Positions 25,035 to 34,438 of a stretch of DNA of 64,000 bases are shown piece by piece. Position 1 is the stretch's first letter, and each line of letters starts with the position of its first letter. Origin of the DNA: Streptomyces sp. HD (GTDB taxonomy: Bacteria; Actinomycetota; Actinomycetes; Streptomycetales; Streptomycetaceae). The DNA is taken from contig NZ_JAQMYP010000056.1 in NCBI RefSeq assembly GCF_028369295.1, forward strand, positions 1 through 64,000, in the 5' to 3' direction. The notes beneath the pieces were generated by a model, which was not told where the DNA came from, searched no databases, and saw only the letters and a program-made list of their open reading frames with translations. The position numbers and the translations under genes were made by a program.

Positions 25035-25999
25035 GACTCCTGGTCACCGGAGGGGCCGGTTTCATCGGCTCGCACTACGTCCGCTCCCTCCTGGCGGGCG
25101 CCTACCCGGCGTATGAGACAGCCCGGGTGACCGTCCTCGACAAGCTCACCTACGCGGGGAACCGGAGCAACCTGCCGGCCGGCCACCCCCGCCTGGACTT
25201 CGTCACCGGGGACGTCTGCGACCTGCCGCTGCTCCTCGATCTGCTGCCCGGCCACGACGCGGTGGTGCACTTCGCCGCGGAGTCGCACGTCGACCGTTCG
25301 CTGGACTCGGGCGCCGCCTTCACCCGCACCAACGTGACGGGAACTCAGCAGCTCCTGGAGGCCTGCGTGCGCACCGGCGTGCCCCGTGCCGTCCACGTCT
25401 CCACGGACGAGGTGTACGGCTCGATCAGCGAGGGCTCCTGGACGGAGGACCGGCCGCTGCTGCCCAACTCCCCGTACGCGGCCTCCAAAGCAGCCTCCGA
25501 CCTGATGGCCCGCTCGTACTGGCGCACCCACGGCCTCGACCTCTCCATCACCCGGTGCTCAAACAACTACGGCGCGTACCAGCACCCCGAGAAGCTCATC
25601 CCGCTGTTCGTCACCAACCTCCTGGAGGGTCGGCCGCTGCCCCTGTACGGCGACGGGGCGAACGTCCGCGAGTGGCTGCACGTCGACGACCACTGCCGGG
25701 CCATCCAACTGGTCCTCACCCGCGGCCGGGCGGGCGAGATCTACAACGTCGGCGGCGGCAACGCGGCCAGCAACCGCGCACTCACCGAGCGCCTCCTCGA
25801 CCTGTGCGGCGCCGACTGGAGCAGTGTCCGCCACGTCGCCGACCGCAAGGGCCACGACCGGCGCTATGCGCTCGACGAGACCAAGATCAGGCGCGAGCTG
25901 GGCTATGCGCCGCGGGTCGACTTCGCTCAGGGGCTCGCCGACACGGTCGCCTGGTACCGCGACAACCCCGCCTGGTGGAAGGCGGCCAAGCACCGGTGA
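25031..25999 (+). CDS. dTDP-glucose 4,6-dehydratase
   Basis: This 322-residue extended SDR converts dTDP-glucose to dTDP-4-keto-6-deoxyglucose, the branch intermediate for all 6-deoxyhexoses here. The motifs are G-G-A-G-F-I-G-S-H (7-15), V-S-T-D-E-V-Y-G (catalytic T-D-E), Y-A-A-S-K (Y-x3-K), and R-C-S-N-N-Y-G with Y-Q-H-P-E-K-L-I-P typical of RmlB/RfbB. It is coupled to the thymidylyltransferase by a 4-base overlap. Confidence 0.95.
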   Translation: MRLLVTGGAGFIGSHYVRSLLAGAYPAYETARVTVLDKLTYAGNRSNLPAGHPRLDFVTGDVCDLPLLLDLLPGHDAVVHFAAESHVDRSLDSGAAFTRTNVTGTQQLLEACVRTGVPRAVHVSTDEVYGSISEGSWTEDRPLLPNSPYAASKAASDLMARSYWRTHGLDLSITRCSNNYGAYQHPEKLIPLFVTNLLEGRPLPLYGDGANVREWLHVDDHCRAIQLVLTRGRAGEIYNVGGGNAASNRALTERLLDLCGADWSSVRHVADRKGHDRRYALDETKIRRELGYAPRVDFAQGLADTVAWYRDNPAWWKAAKHR

Positions 26000-26060
26000 G
26001 GCCCGGGACGACCGCAGCCCCGCGCCCCTACAGCTACCGCACCAGCCGCGAGGATCAGGA

Positions 26061-27770
26061 ATGACACCAACGACCACGAAGGCCGGGACCGACAGGCCGC
26101 ACCCTCAGGTCCTGGTGGTGGGGGCGGGCCCGGTGGGGCTCGTCGCCGCCCACGAACTCGCCCGGCACGGCGTGCGGGTGAGGCTCGTAGACGCCGCCCC
26201 CGGGCCCGCCGTGACCAGCCGGGCGCTGGCCACACACGCCCGCACTCTGGAGACGTACGACCACATGGGCGTGATCGGTGAGCTCCTCGGAAGGGGGCAG
26301 CGGGTGGAGCACTTCACGCTCCATCAGAACGGCAGCCGACTCGTCCGGTTCGACACCGACTACAGCAGACTCCCCACCCGCTACCCCTTCACGCTCATGG
26401 TCGACCAGGTCATCACCGAGGAGGTGCTCCGGGGCGCCGCGGCCCGCCATGGCGTAACGGTGGAGTGGGGTACGCGCCTGGACAGCCTGGCCGATACGGG
26501 CAGCGGGGTGCGGGCGCGGCTGGCCGGCCCGGACGGTCAAGTGGAGACGGCCGAGGCGGACTGGCTGATCGGCTGCGACGGCGGACACAGCACCGTACGC
26601 GACCAGTTGGGCCTCCGTCTGGTCGGCGACAGCAACGACACCTGGCTGATCGCCGACGCGGTCGTCGACTGCGACCTGCCGCGCGACAGCATCCACTGGA
26701 TGCGCACCCCGGCCGGCACGGTCATGATGGTGCCGTTCCCCGAGCCGGGAAAGTGGCGGCTCCTCGATACGGCCGATGTGTCGCGCGACGAGGATGCCGC
26801 GGCCGTGGCACGGAGGTTCACCCGGAAGATCGGAGCGGGCACCGGGCAGCGGGTCCGCGTCGGGGAACCCACCTGGGTCTCGGTCTTCACCATCCAGCAG
26901 CGCATGATCCCGCAGATGCGGGTGGGCCGCTGCTTCGTGGCCGGGGACGCGGCCCATGTGCACAGCCCCGCCTCCGGGCAGGGCATGAACACCGGCGTGC
27001 AGGACGCCTTCAACCTGGCGTGGAAACTGGCGGCCGTCATCCGCGAGGAGGCCGACGAGGAGCTGCTCGACAGCTACGGCCCCGAGCGTGTGCCGGTCGG
27101 GGTGCAGCTCCTGAAGTCCACGCGGATGGCGACCCTCCTGGTGCAGCTGCGCAGCAGGGCGGCCGCCATGGCGCTGCGTACGGTCTTCACCGTCGTCAGG
27201 TCCGTGCCCCTGCTCAAGTCGAAGATCGAGCGGAAGATCATGGGCGGGATGTCCGCCCTCGGCCTCGGCTACGGCGATCCGCCGCCGAGCGGCGCCGGAC
27301 GGTCGGACCCCTTGCCACCAGGGGGTCGCGCGGCCCGGGTGACCGCCGACCGCTGCCGGGAGTCCCTCGGCTGGCGGGAGCTGCTCGACGCGCTGCGCCG
27401 CCCCACATGGACCCTGCTGATCGCGGACGGGGGCGAGGCGGGGTCCGTGGCGCGGAGCATCGCGGAGGAGTACGCGGGACGGGTGGCGGTGCGTGTGGTC
27501 GGCGCGGACTCGGCCGCCGCCCGGCAGAGCGCGCCGGCCGTTTCGCTGGCCGACCCCGAAGGGTTCCTGCGGGCCGACCTCGGGCTCGCGCGCGGCGCCT
27601 GGCTGCTGCTGCGCCCCGACGGATACGCGGCGGCGCGCGGCGAGGAAAGCACACCCGACCGGCTGCGCGCGGCGCTGGGCGCGCACCGTGTGCGGGCGGC
27701 GGACAGCTCCGCCGGGCACCTGGACGGCCACCCGGCTCCCGCCCGGTCGGAGGCTGCGAGGCGGGCTTGA
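26061..27770 (+). CDS. Class A FAD-dependent aromatic monooxygenase
   Basis: This 569-residue flavoprotein has V-G-A-G-P-V-G-L, G-C-D-G-G-H-S-T-V-R, G-D-A-A-H-V-H-S-P-A-S-G-Q-G-M-N-T-G-V-Q-D-A, and a C-terminal thioredoxin-like domain ending L-L-R-P-D-G-Y-A-A-A. It is the fourth class A enzyme in the cluster and belongs with the polyketide hydroxylases (UrdE/PgaE/OxyS lineage). ATG at 26061 with A-G-G-A upstream. A basic linker (about residues 360-400, rich in K/R/M) precedes the C-terminal domain. The oxidation site is not predictable. Confidence 0.89.
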   Translation: MTPTTTKAGTDRPHPQVLVVGAGPVGLVAAHELARHGVRVRLVDAAPGPAVTSRALATHARTLETYDHMGVIGELLGRGQRVEHFTLHQNGSRLVRFDTDYSRLPTRYPFTLMVDQVITEEVLRGAAARHGVTVEWGTRLDSLADTGSGVRARLAGPDGQVETAEADWLIGCDGGHSTVRDQLGLRLVGDSNDTWLIADAVVDCDLPRDSIHWMRTPAGTVMMVPFPEPGKWRLLDTADVSRDEDAAAVARRFTRKIGAGTGQRVRVGEPTWVSVFTIQQRMIPQMRVGRCFVAGDAAHVHSPASGQGMNTGVQDAFNLAWKLAAVIREEADEELLDSYGPERVPVGVQLLKSTRMATLLVQLRSRAAAMALRTVFTVVRSVPLLKSKIERKIMGGMSALGLGYGDPPPSGAGRSDPLPPGGRAARVTADRCRESLGWRELLDALRRPTWTLLIADGGEAGSVARSIAEEYAGRVAVRVVGADSAAARQSAPAVSLADPEGFLRADLGLARGAWLLLRPDGYAAARGEESTPDRLRAALGAHRVRAADSSAGHLDGHPAPARSEAARRA

Positions 27771-27834
27771 GCCAGTTTCCATCCGGCGCTGCGAGCGTGG
27801 ACCAAGACACCAACTCGCCGTGCGGAGAGGAGCC

Positions 27835-28839
27835 ATGGGTGTGAGTGCACAGCGTGCGACACGGCCGTCCCGAGCCCTGCGGATGGGGGTCATCGGCTGC
27901 GCGGACATCGCCGAGCGCCGGATGATCCCCTCCATGCTGCGCCAGCCGCTCGTGGACCTGGTGGCCGTGGCGAGCCGCGACGCGGGGAAGGCCGCCCGGT
28001 TCGCGGCCCGCTTCGGCTGTGCGGGCGTCGGCAGCTACGAGGCGCTGCTCGACCGGGACGACATCGACGCCGTCTACCTCCCGCTGCCGCCGCCGCTGCA
28101 TGCACCTTGGATCGAGAAGGCGCTGGCCGCGGGCAAGCACGTGCTGTGTGAGAAGCCGCTCGCCGCGACCCTCGGCGAGGCGGAACGCGCGGTGCGCGCG
28201 GCGCAGGAGACGGGGCTGCTCCTGATGGAGAGCTTCATGTTCCTGCACCACCGCCAGCACGAGGAGGTACGGGGGCTCGTCGCGAGCGGGGCGATCGGCG
28301 AACTGCGCTCGTTCTCCTGCGACTTCGCCTTCCCGCCGTTGCCCCGCGAGCACAGCCGCTACCTCGCGCGCAGCGGCAGCGCGCTTCTCGAAGTGGGGGT
28401 GTACCCGATCCGGGCCGCGCAGTTCGTCCTCGGCCCCGGCCTGGAGATCGTCGGGGCGCAGCTCAAGCGCGACCCCGAGCGCGACGCCGATGTGTCGGGC
28501 AGCGCGCTGCTGTGCCTGCCCGACGGGGTCTCCGCGCACCTGACGTTCGGCCTCGAACACTCCTACCGGTGCACCTACGCGCTGTGGGGCAGCGAGGGGC
28601 GGCTGGTGCTCGACCGGGCGTTCACCCCGCCGGACGCGCTGCGCCCCACGGTGCGGATCGAGCGCCAGGACGGGGTGCGCGAGCACACCTTCGCCGCCGA
28701 CCGGCAGTTCGTGAACATCGTGGGCCACTTCGCCCACACGGTCCTTTCGGGCGGCCCGTTCGCGTCGCAGTACACGGCGATCTTGCGCCAGGCACGGCTG
28801 GTGGAGGCCGTGGGACGGCAGGCGCGCGTGGCGCCCTGA
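27835..28839 (+). CDS. NDP-hexose 3-ketoreductase, Gfo/Idh/MocA family (copy 1)
   Basis: This 334-residue oxidoreductase has an N-terminal Rossmann domain (M-G-V-I-G-C-A-D-I-A at about 17-26), the E-K-P-L-A motif carrying the catalytic lysine, and the C-terminal Gfo/Idh domain (E-V-G-V-Y-P-I-R). It matches the 3-ketoreductases that follow the 2,3-dehydratase in 2,6-dideoxysugar pathways and fix the C-3 configuration. A paralogue lies at 40772-41740. A G-G-A-G-A-G-G-A-G ribosome site precedes the ATG at 27835. Having two copies suggests either two C-3 stereochemistries or redundancy. Confidence 0.88.
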   Translation: MGVSAQRATRPSRALRMGVIGCADIAERRMIPSMLRQPLVDLVAVASRDAGKAARFAARFGCAGVGSYEALLDRDDIDAVYLPLPPPLHAPWIEKALAAGKHVLCEKPLAATLGEAERAVRAAQETGLLLMESFMFLHHRQHEEVRGLVASGAIGELRSFSCDFAFPPLPREHSRYLARSGSALLEVGVYPIRAAQFVLGPGLEIVGAQLKRDPERDADVSGSALLCLPDGVSAHLTFGLEHSYRCTYALWGSEGRLVLDRAFTPPDALRPTVRIERQDGVREHTFAADRQFVNIVGHFAHTVLSGGPFASQYTAILRQARLVEAVGRQARVAP

Positions 28840-28885
28840 CGGCCCGCCGCCCCCGCCGGTCCGCAGACCCAGGAGGAGAGAGACG

Positions 28886-31800
28886 ATGAGCATGCAGACC
28901 GAGCCGACCGCCCCGGGGGCCGGCCGTGCCTCGCGCGCACCCCGCAGGGGCGAGACCATGCACGAGCTGTTCCGGTGGTGTGCGGCGCGCAGACCGGACT
29001 CCGTCGCCGTCGTGCACGGCGAGCGGCGGGTCACCTACGGCGCGCTCGACGCCGCCTCCGACGACTACGCCGTCGACCTGGCTCGGGCCGGGGTCGGGCC
29101 GGGCGATCGGGTGCCCGTACTCATGGCACGGACACCGGAGTTCATCGCCGTCCTCCTGGCGATACTCAAGCGCGGAGCCGCCTACGCCGCGCTCGACCCC
29201 CGCTGGCCGGACGCCCGCCTGACGCACCTCGTCGGCCTGCTGGGCGCGGCCCGGATCGTCACCGACATCACCGGGCGGGGGGTCCCCGGTGTCGCCGCGC
29301 TGGCTCCGCCCGGGCTGGACGCGGCGGCCGCCCGCCACCGGCGCCCGGAACCGGTCGCCGTCTCGGCATCGGACCCCTGCGCGGTGTTCTTCACCTCGGG
29401 CTCGACCGGCCTGCCCAAGGCCGTCGTCTCCCCGCACTCGGGCACCGTACGGCTCTTCGACGACTGCGACTTCGCGGACTTCGGGCCCGGCGCCGTGGTC
29501 CCGCAGACGGCTCCGATGCCGTGGGACGGATTCACCCTGGACTGCTGGAGCGTGCTCCTCAGCGGCGGCACGTCGCTGTTCGTGGACGATCCGGTCCTGC
29601 TGCCCGCGATACTCGGCCGACTGGTCAGGGATCAGGGGGTCACCGGGGCGTTCCTCACCACCGTCCTGTTCAACACGGTCATGGACGAGGACCCGTACGC
29701 GTTCACGGGCATGAAGTGGGTGCTCACCGGCGGGGAGCGGGCCTCGGGCAGGCACATGCGGCGCTTCCTGGACCTGCATCCCGGCACCGAACTGCGCAAT
29801 GTCTACGGCCCTGTGGAGTCGACGGCACTGGTCTCCGGGCATCTCGTCACCGCCGCGGACTGCACCGCCCCGGAGGGCGTTCCGCTGGGCACCGCCCTGA
29901 ACAACACCGGTCTGCATGTCCTCGACGGCGAGCGGCCCTGCGGGCCTGGCGAGGTGGGCGAGATCTGCGTCTCGGGCCAGGGGCTCGTCGACGGCTACCT
30001 CGGTGATCCGGAGCTGACCGCACGGAAGTTCCCCGAACTGGATCTGGACGGCGCGCGGCGGCGCGTCTACCGGACCGGGGACCGGGGCTACTGGTCCCCG
30101 GCCGGGGTGCTGTACTTCGCGGGCCGCGACGACCGGCAGTTCAAGGTGAGGGGCCACCGGATAGAGCCGGGCGAGATCGAGCGGTGCGCCCAGTCGTCCG
30201 AGGCGGTGACCGCAGCGTCGGTGGTGCCGGTCAGAGACCGCGACGGCCGGTGCACCGCGCTCGACCTCTTCTACGTCGCCTCGGGTGCCGCGGCCCCGGG
30301 CGAGGAGCAACTGCGCGCGGAACTCGCCCGGCACCTCGCCCCGTATCTGGTCCCCTCCCGGGTCTACCGGATCGACGAGCTGCCGATGCTGGCCAATGCC
30401 AAGGCCGACCTGCGGCGCCTGGAGGAGCTGTCGCGGGAGCGGCGCGCCAACGGGGAGCGGGGGCGGCGGGAGGGCGCCGGGGGACCGGACGGAGGCGGCG
30501 GGCAGCCGGCGGATCACATCGAGGCCGAGGTGGCCGCCGCCTTCCGCGGCGTGCTGGAGACGACCGCCGTCCCCTTCGACGTCTCGTTCTTCGCCCTGGG
30601 CGGCAGCTCGCTCGGCGTGGGGCGGCTCTGCGCCCGGCTCGGCCGAGCCCTGGGCGTCGTCCTGCCCGCCTCCGCGGTCTTCGAGCACCCCACGGTGCGC
30701 GGGCTCGCGGCCTGGGTCCGTACGGTGCCAGAGCGCGCCGGGGAGCCGGAAGGGCCCGCCGGCCCGGTGTCCCTGCCGCTGCACCACGCCCTGTATTTGT
30801 GGGAAGGCGTCTCGGCGGAGGCCGACACCGCCTATCTGTGCCCCATGGCGTGGTGGATCGACGGGGCGCCCGACACTGCTGCGCTGGCCGAGGCGGTGCG
30901 CGACGTGCACCGGCGCCACGAGGGCCTGCGGGCGCGCTATGCGATGCGCCCCGGGCCGGTCGCGGAGGTCCTGCCTCCTGGGGACGGGCCGGAACTTCTG
31001 CGCCTGTCCGAAGAGCCCGACGAGGCCGCGGCCACGGCCGCGCTGCGCCGTGCCCTGCTGCGCCCGCTCTCCCTCGCCGAAGGGCGGATCTGGCGGTGCG
31101 CCCTGGTGCGCAGCCGGGCCGGCGGGCGCACGCTGTTCGGCACCGTGGTACACCACGTGGCCTTCGACGGCGGCGCGGAGCCGGTGCTGGCGAGCGAGCT
31201 GAGCACGGCCTACGCGGCCCGGAGCAGCGGTGTGCGGCCGGACTTCGAGGGGGCCGCCGCGACGCTGGCCGACTGGTCCGCCTTCGACCGGGCACGGCTC
31301 GCCGCCGCGGACCGTAGCGGTCAACTTGCTTATTGGGAACGGGAGTTCGCCGACCTGCCGGAGTGGCCGAACCCGCGGCGGTTCGACAACGGCCGCCCGG
31401 CCGGGACCCGTCATGCCGTGAGTCGCGAGGCCACCCCTGAGCAACTCGCGCCGTGGGATGCGTGGGCGGCCCGGCGGGGGCTCCCGCGGCTGGGCTTCCT
31501 CGCAGGTGTCTGTGCGCAGGCCGTGCGGCGGGTCATGGGGGCGGACGCCACTGCGCTCATGGTGCCGGTGGCCCGGCCGGTGCCCCCGGATGCCGGGCCG
31601 TCCGTGCTGTGCACGGTCGACTCCCTGTGCGTGCGGCTGCGTCCGGAAGAGGCCGGGGATGGGGCCGACGGGCTGCTGGAGCACACGGCGGCTGCCGTGC
31701 GCCGGGCCCTGTCCCACCAGGACGTGCCCTTCCTGGAGGCGGCCGCGCCGCTGTTCGGGTCGGGGCGCTCCCAGTCCGTCCTCGGCCTCCCGGTCCTCCT

Positions 31801-32038
31801 GGTGCACCCCGAATCGCGTACGGACCTGGAACTCTCGGGCTGTGCCACCGAGTTCGTACGGCCTGCGGCGGATACGACGATGACGGAGCTGGAGATCCAG
31901 ACGCGCACCACGGCCGACGGCGGGCTGACCGTCACGGCGGCCGTCTGGACCGACCGGCTGCCGAAGGAGTGCGCCGCCGAGTTCGCGGCGGAGTTCCACC
32001 GCATTCTGCGGGCCGGACCTGGAGCCGGTACCCACTGA
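28886..32038 (+). CDS. Stand-alone NRPS, adenylation-PCP-condensation (A-T-C)
   Basis: This 1050-residue protein has three domains. The adenylation domain (about 25-510) has F-F-T-S-G-S-T-G-L-P-K (A3, 168-178), W-D-G-F-T (A4; Asp in the place that holds alpha-amino groups), Y-G-P-V-E-S (A5), Y-R-T-G-D (A7) and Lys in N-A-K-A-D (A10). A PCP (about 540-612) has L-G-G-S-S-L with S575 as the phosphopantetheine site. A condensation domain (about 628-1050) has R-H-E-G-L-R (C2), intact H-H-V-A-F-D-G (C3, 756-762) and H-Q-D-V-P-F (C6). There is no thioesterase or second module. The order A-T-C means the protein activates one amino acid and hands it to a free acceptor, perhaps an amine or hydroxyl of the polyketide or a sugar. 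The amino acid is not predictable by eye. Confidence 0.88.
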   Translation: MSMQTEPTAPGAGRASRAPRRGETMHELFRWCAARRPDSVAVVHGERRVTYGALDAASDDYAVDLARAGVGPGDRVPVLMARTPEFIAVLLAILKRGAAYAALDPRWPDARLTHLVGLLGAARIVTDITGRGVPGVAALAPPGLDAAAARHRRPEPVAVSASDPCAVFFTSGSTGLPKAVVSPHSGTVRLFDDCDFADFGPGAVVPQTAPMPWDGFTLDCWSVLLSGGTSLFVDDPVLLPAILGRLVRDQGVTGAFLTTVLFNTVMDEDPYAFTGMKWVLTGGERASGRHMRRFLDLHPGTELRNVYGPVESTALVSGHLVTAADCTAPEGVPLGTALNNTGLHVLDGERPCGPGEVGEICVSGQGLVDGYLGDPELTARKFPELDLDGARRRVYRTGDRGYWSPAGVLYFAGRDDRQFKVRGHRIEPGEIERCAQSSEAVTAASVVPVRDRDGRCTALDLFYVASGAAAPGEEQLRAELARHLAPYLVPSRVYRIDELPMLANAKADLRRLEELSRERRANGERGRREGAGGPDGGGGQPADHIEAEVAAAFRGVLETTAVPFDVSFFALGGSSLGVGRLCARLGRALGVVLPASAVFEHPTVRGLAAWVRTVPERAGEPEGPAGPVSLPLHHALYLWEGVSAEADTAYLCPMAWWIDGAPDTAALAEAVRDVHRRHEGLRARYAMRPGPVAEVLPPGDGPELLRLSEEPDEAAATAALRRALLRPLSLAEGRIWRCALVRSRAGGRTLFGTVVHHVAFDGGAEPVLASELSTAYAARSSGVRPDFEGAAATLADWSAFDRARLAAADRSGQLAYWEREFADLPEWPNPRRFDNGRPAGTRHAVSREATPEQLAPWDAWAARRGLPRLGFLAGVCAQAVRRVMGADATALMVPVARPVPPDAGPSVLCTVDSLCVRLRPEEAGDGADGLLEHTAAAVRRALSHQDVPFLEAAAPLFGSGRSQSVLGLPVLLVHPESRTDLELSGCATEFVRPAADTTMTELEIQTRTTADGGLTVTAAVWTDRLPKECAAEFAAEFHRILRAGPGAGTH

Positions 32039-32090
32039 GAAGCCGGGAAAGCCGGGAAATCCAAGAAGCGGGAAAGGGAAGCAGGGAAAC

Positions 32091-32843
32091 ATGGGCAAGC
32101 TCGACGGGAAAGTACTGCTGGTCTCCGGCGGGGCCCGGGGAATGGGGGCGGCGCACGCCCGCACCCTGGTCTCTGAGGGGGCCGGTGTCGTCGTCGGCGA
32201 CATCGCGGACGAGGAGGGGCGCGCCCTGGTGGACGCGCTCGGCGAGCGGGCGGTGTACGTCCACCTCGATGTGACGGAGCAGGACGGCTGGAAGGCGGCG
32301 GTGGACCTGGCGGTCAAGCGGTTCGGCCGGCTCGACGGCCTGGTGAACAACGCCGGGGTGATGCTCCTCGGCAGGACCGATGACATGCCGGTGCACGACT
32401 ACCTGCGCACCGTCGAGGTCAACCAGCTCGGCGTGTTCCTCGGCATGCAGGCGGTGATCCCCGCCCTGCGCGCGGCCGGCGGCGGCACGATCGTCAACAT
32501 CTCGTCCACTGCGGGACTGAGCGGCGACAAGTATCTGTCCGCCTACTGCGCCACCAAGTTCGCCGTGGTGGGCATGGGCCGCGTCGCGGCTCTTGAGCTC
32601 GGTCCCGAGAACATCAGGGTCAACACCGTCTGTCCGGGTGTCATCGACACCGACATGACCAACACCATGAACACGGACGCCGCCGCGCTGATCGCCGGCA
32701 CGCTGCCGCAGCGGCGGTTCGGGCGGCCTGACGAGGTGGCCAAGGCAGTGCTCTTCCTGTCCTCGGACGACTCCTCGTACGTCACCGGCACCGAATTCGT
32801 CGTTGACGGCGGCCGGCTGTCGGGGATATCGAACCCCTGGTGA
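32091..32843 (+). CDS. Short-chain dehydrogenase/reductase (hydroxysteroid-dehydrogenase-like)
   Basis: This 250-residue classical SDR has S-G-G-A-R-G-M-G for cofactor, N-N-A-G-V, catalytic S-S-T-A-G, Y-C-A-T-K (Y-x3-K) and C-terminal T-G-T-E-F-V-V-D-G-G. An acidic residue after beta-2 (V-G-D-I-A-D) suggests NAD(H) preference. The closest pattern is that of 3-alpha/20-beta hydroxysteroid dehydrogenases. It lies 52 bases behind the NRPS gene and is probably in the same operon. It may act on a ring ketone or alcohol. Confidence 0.85.
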   Translation: MGKLDGKVLLVSGGARGMGAAHARTLVSEGAGVVVGDIADEEGRALVDALGERAVYVHLDVTEQDGWKAAVDLAVKRFGRLDGLVNNAGVMLLGRTDDMPVHDYLRTVEVNQLGVFLGMQAVIPALRAAGGGTIVNISSTAGLSGDKYLSAYCATKFAVVGMGRVAALELGPENIRVNTVCPGVIDTDMTNTMNTDAAALIAGTLPQRRFGRPDEVAKAVLFLSSDDSSYVTGTEFVVDGGRLSGISNPW

Positions 32844-32908
32844 TCCTTCGTGGTCTCTGGTGATCCCCAGGGCCTCCTGGTGACAGACCCGGCCGGTGCC
32901 CGACGCGT

Positions 32909-34438
32909 TCAGCGGCAGGCGCCGGCCGTCTCCGTCCGGCCGGGGCGGTGGCGCCCCGCCGTCTCCAGGAAGGGAGCCAGCATGCCCGGGGTCGCGCCCT
33001 GTACGAGGCGCAGCGCTTCCTGGTCGCCGATGTCCTGCACGACGTACTTCCGGAGCCCGCCCGCAGTCGTCGCGGTGAGCGTCAGGAGCTTCGCCCGGCG
33101 CTGGAACGGCGACCGCCGGAGGTTCCAGCCGATGATCCCGTCGCAGGAGAGCGCGGCCCGGCTCCTGGCGAGTGAGCCACGGCCGACCACCAGGTAGCTG
33201 CCGGACAGGGCGTGCCCGAGGCCCGTGTAACGGTCGCGGGCGAGTAGGGCCGCTACGGGCAGCAGCAGCAGGAGCGAGGCGCACCAGACGCCGAACGGCA
33301 CCTCGTCATGGGCCCATCCGGCGCCGAGGACCACGAAGGTCAGCACGGCCGGTACGAGAGTGCGGTTGAACCTGCGGCGTCGGGCAGCCGGACCGTGCCC
33401 GGTCAGCGTCGCGGACAGCGGACCGGGATCCCGCAGCACGGCATCCGCCGCCCGCACCACCTCGCCGCGCGGCCCCGAGGGGACGAGGTGTACATGGGTA
33501 CGCGGACTGCGCATGCCGGTGGCGATGGCGACACAGCCGGCCCCGCCGAGCAACCGCAGGGGCAGCGACTCCCGCAGCTCGACGCCGCGGACGCGCCGTT
33601 CCTCCAGGGTGACCGTGCGCACGGTGAACAGGCCGTGCGAGGTCTCCAGGGTGCCGCTCTCCTGCCGGGTCAGCCGGAAGTCGCCGTGTTTGACGGCGTA
33701 CTCGGCGACGTTGACGAGCAGCCCGGCGGCCAGCACGGCCAGCAGTCCCCACGCCACACCCTCCGGGCCGTACGCACCCCGGAGGCCGTGCACCAGCCGG
33801 TCGACGGGCCCGAAGCTGCTGGGGGAGAAGCCGCTCTCCTCCAGGACCACGGCGAGGGCCCCGAGCAGGACGAAGCCGGAGAGCGAGAAGGGGGCGAAGC
33901 GGATCCAGCCCGGACGCATCCGCGCCAGCTCACCCTGCCCGGAGCCGTCCTCGCCGACGTCACCGGCGCCGGTGGTACGCAGCCGCAGGGCGTCGACCAG
34001 CTGGTCGCGCAGCAGCTCCGCCTCGGCCCGGGTGAGCGCGTCGAACCGCAGTCCCTCGTGCTCCGCCTTGGCGGAGTGCCCCGTCGACACCGTGACCCGG
34101 GTCAGGCCGAGGACGCGGTGGGCGACATGAGCGGTGAGGTCCACCGCGCGCACCCGATCCGTCGGGACACTGCTGATCTGGCGCTTGACCAGGCCCTTGC
34201 GCAGTTCGAGAAGTTCGGGGCTGATCCGGTACGTGGTGGTGAACCACCGGAGCAGCGCGAGGGCCACGGTCAGCGCCGCGGCGGCCAGCGTCCAGATGTC
34301 GCCGTGCCCGCCCGCGGCCGATCCGGCGATCAGCGCCGCCACGAGCGCCGGGGCCATCCTCGCCAGCTCCTGGAGCGGATGGACGAGGAGCATGCGGGGG
34401 CTCAGCCGCTTCCACGGGGCCTCGGGGGCGGTCGTCAT
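32909..34438 (-). CDS. Bacterial PH-domain (bPH2, YdbT-like) membrane protein
   Basis: This 509-residue membrane protein is built from repeated bPH2 (DUF304) domains separated by paired transmembrane helices, as in Bacillus YdbT. Hydrophobic segments lie near residues 28-65, 190-245 and 345-390. bPH2 signatures such as Y-R-I-S-P-E-L-L-E-L-R-K-G-L, R-V-R-A-V-D and L-G-L-T-R-V-T-V-S-T-G are visible. ATG at 34438 overlaps the stop of the YdbS-like gene by 4 bases; frame upstream of that is shadow. In Bacillus and other firmicutes such pairs are linked to resistance to some membrane-active peptides. A role in self-protection or the envelope here is inference. Confidence 0.78.
   Translation of the reverse strand: MTTAPEAPWKRLSPRMLLVHPLQELARMAPALVAALIAGSAAGGHGDIWTLAAAALTVALALLRWFTTTYRISPELLELRKGLVKRQISSVPTDRVRAVDLTAHVAHRVLGLTRVTVSTGHSAKAEHEGLRFDALTRAEAELLRDQLVDALRLRTTGAGDVGEDGSGQGELARMRPGWIRFAPFSLSGFVLLGALAVVLEESGFSPSSFGPVDRLVHGLRGAYGPEGVAWGLLAVLAAGLLVNVAEYAVKHGDFRLTRQESGTLETSHGLFTVRTVTLEERRVRGVELRESLPLRLLGGAGCVAIATGMRSPRTHVHLVPSGPRGEVVRAADAVLRDPGPLSATLTGHGPAARRRRFNRTLVPAVLTFVVLGAGWAHDEVPFGVWCASLLLLLPVAALLARDRYTGLGHALSGSYLVVGRGSLARSRAALSCDGIIGWNLRRSPFQRRAKLLTLTATTAGGLRKYVVQDIGDQEALRLVQGATPGMLAPFLETAGRHRPGRTETAGACR

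Noticed and set aside
28622..32386. A 1254-codon open frame antisense to the NRPS gene, and similar long antisense frames (for example 43081-44661, 1341-2768, 22446-25010)
   Set aside because: Their translations are Arg/Gly/Pro-rich with no family motifs and mirror strong third-position GC bias of the sense genes; these are codon-bias shadows.
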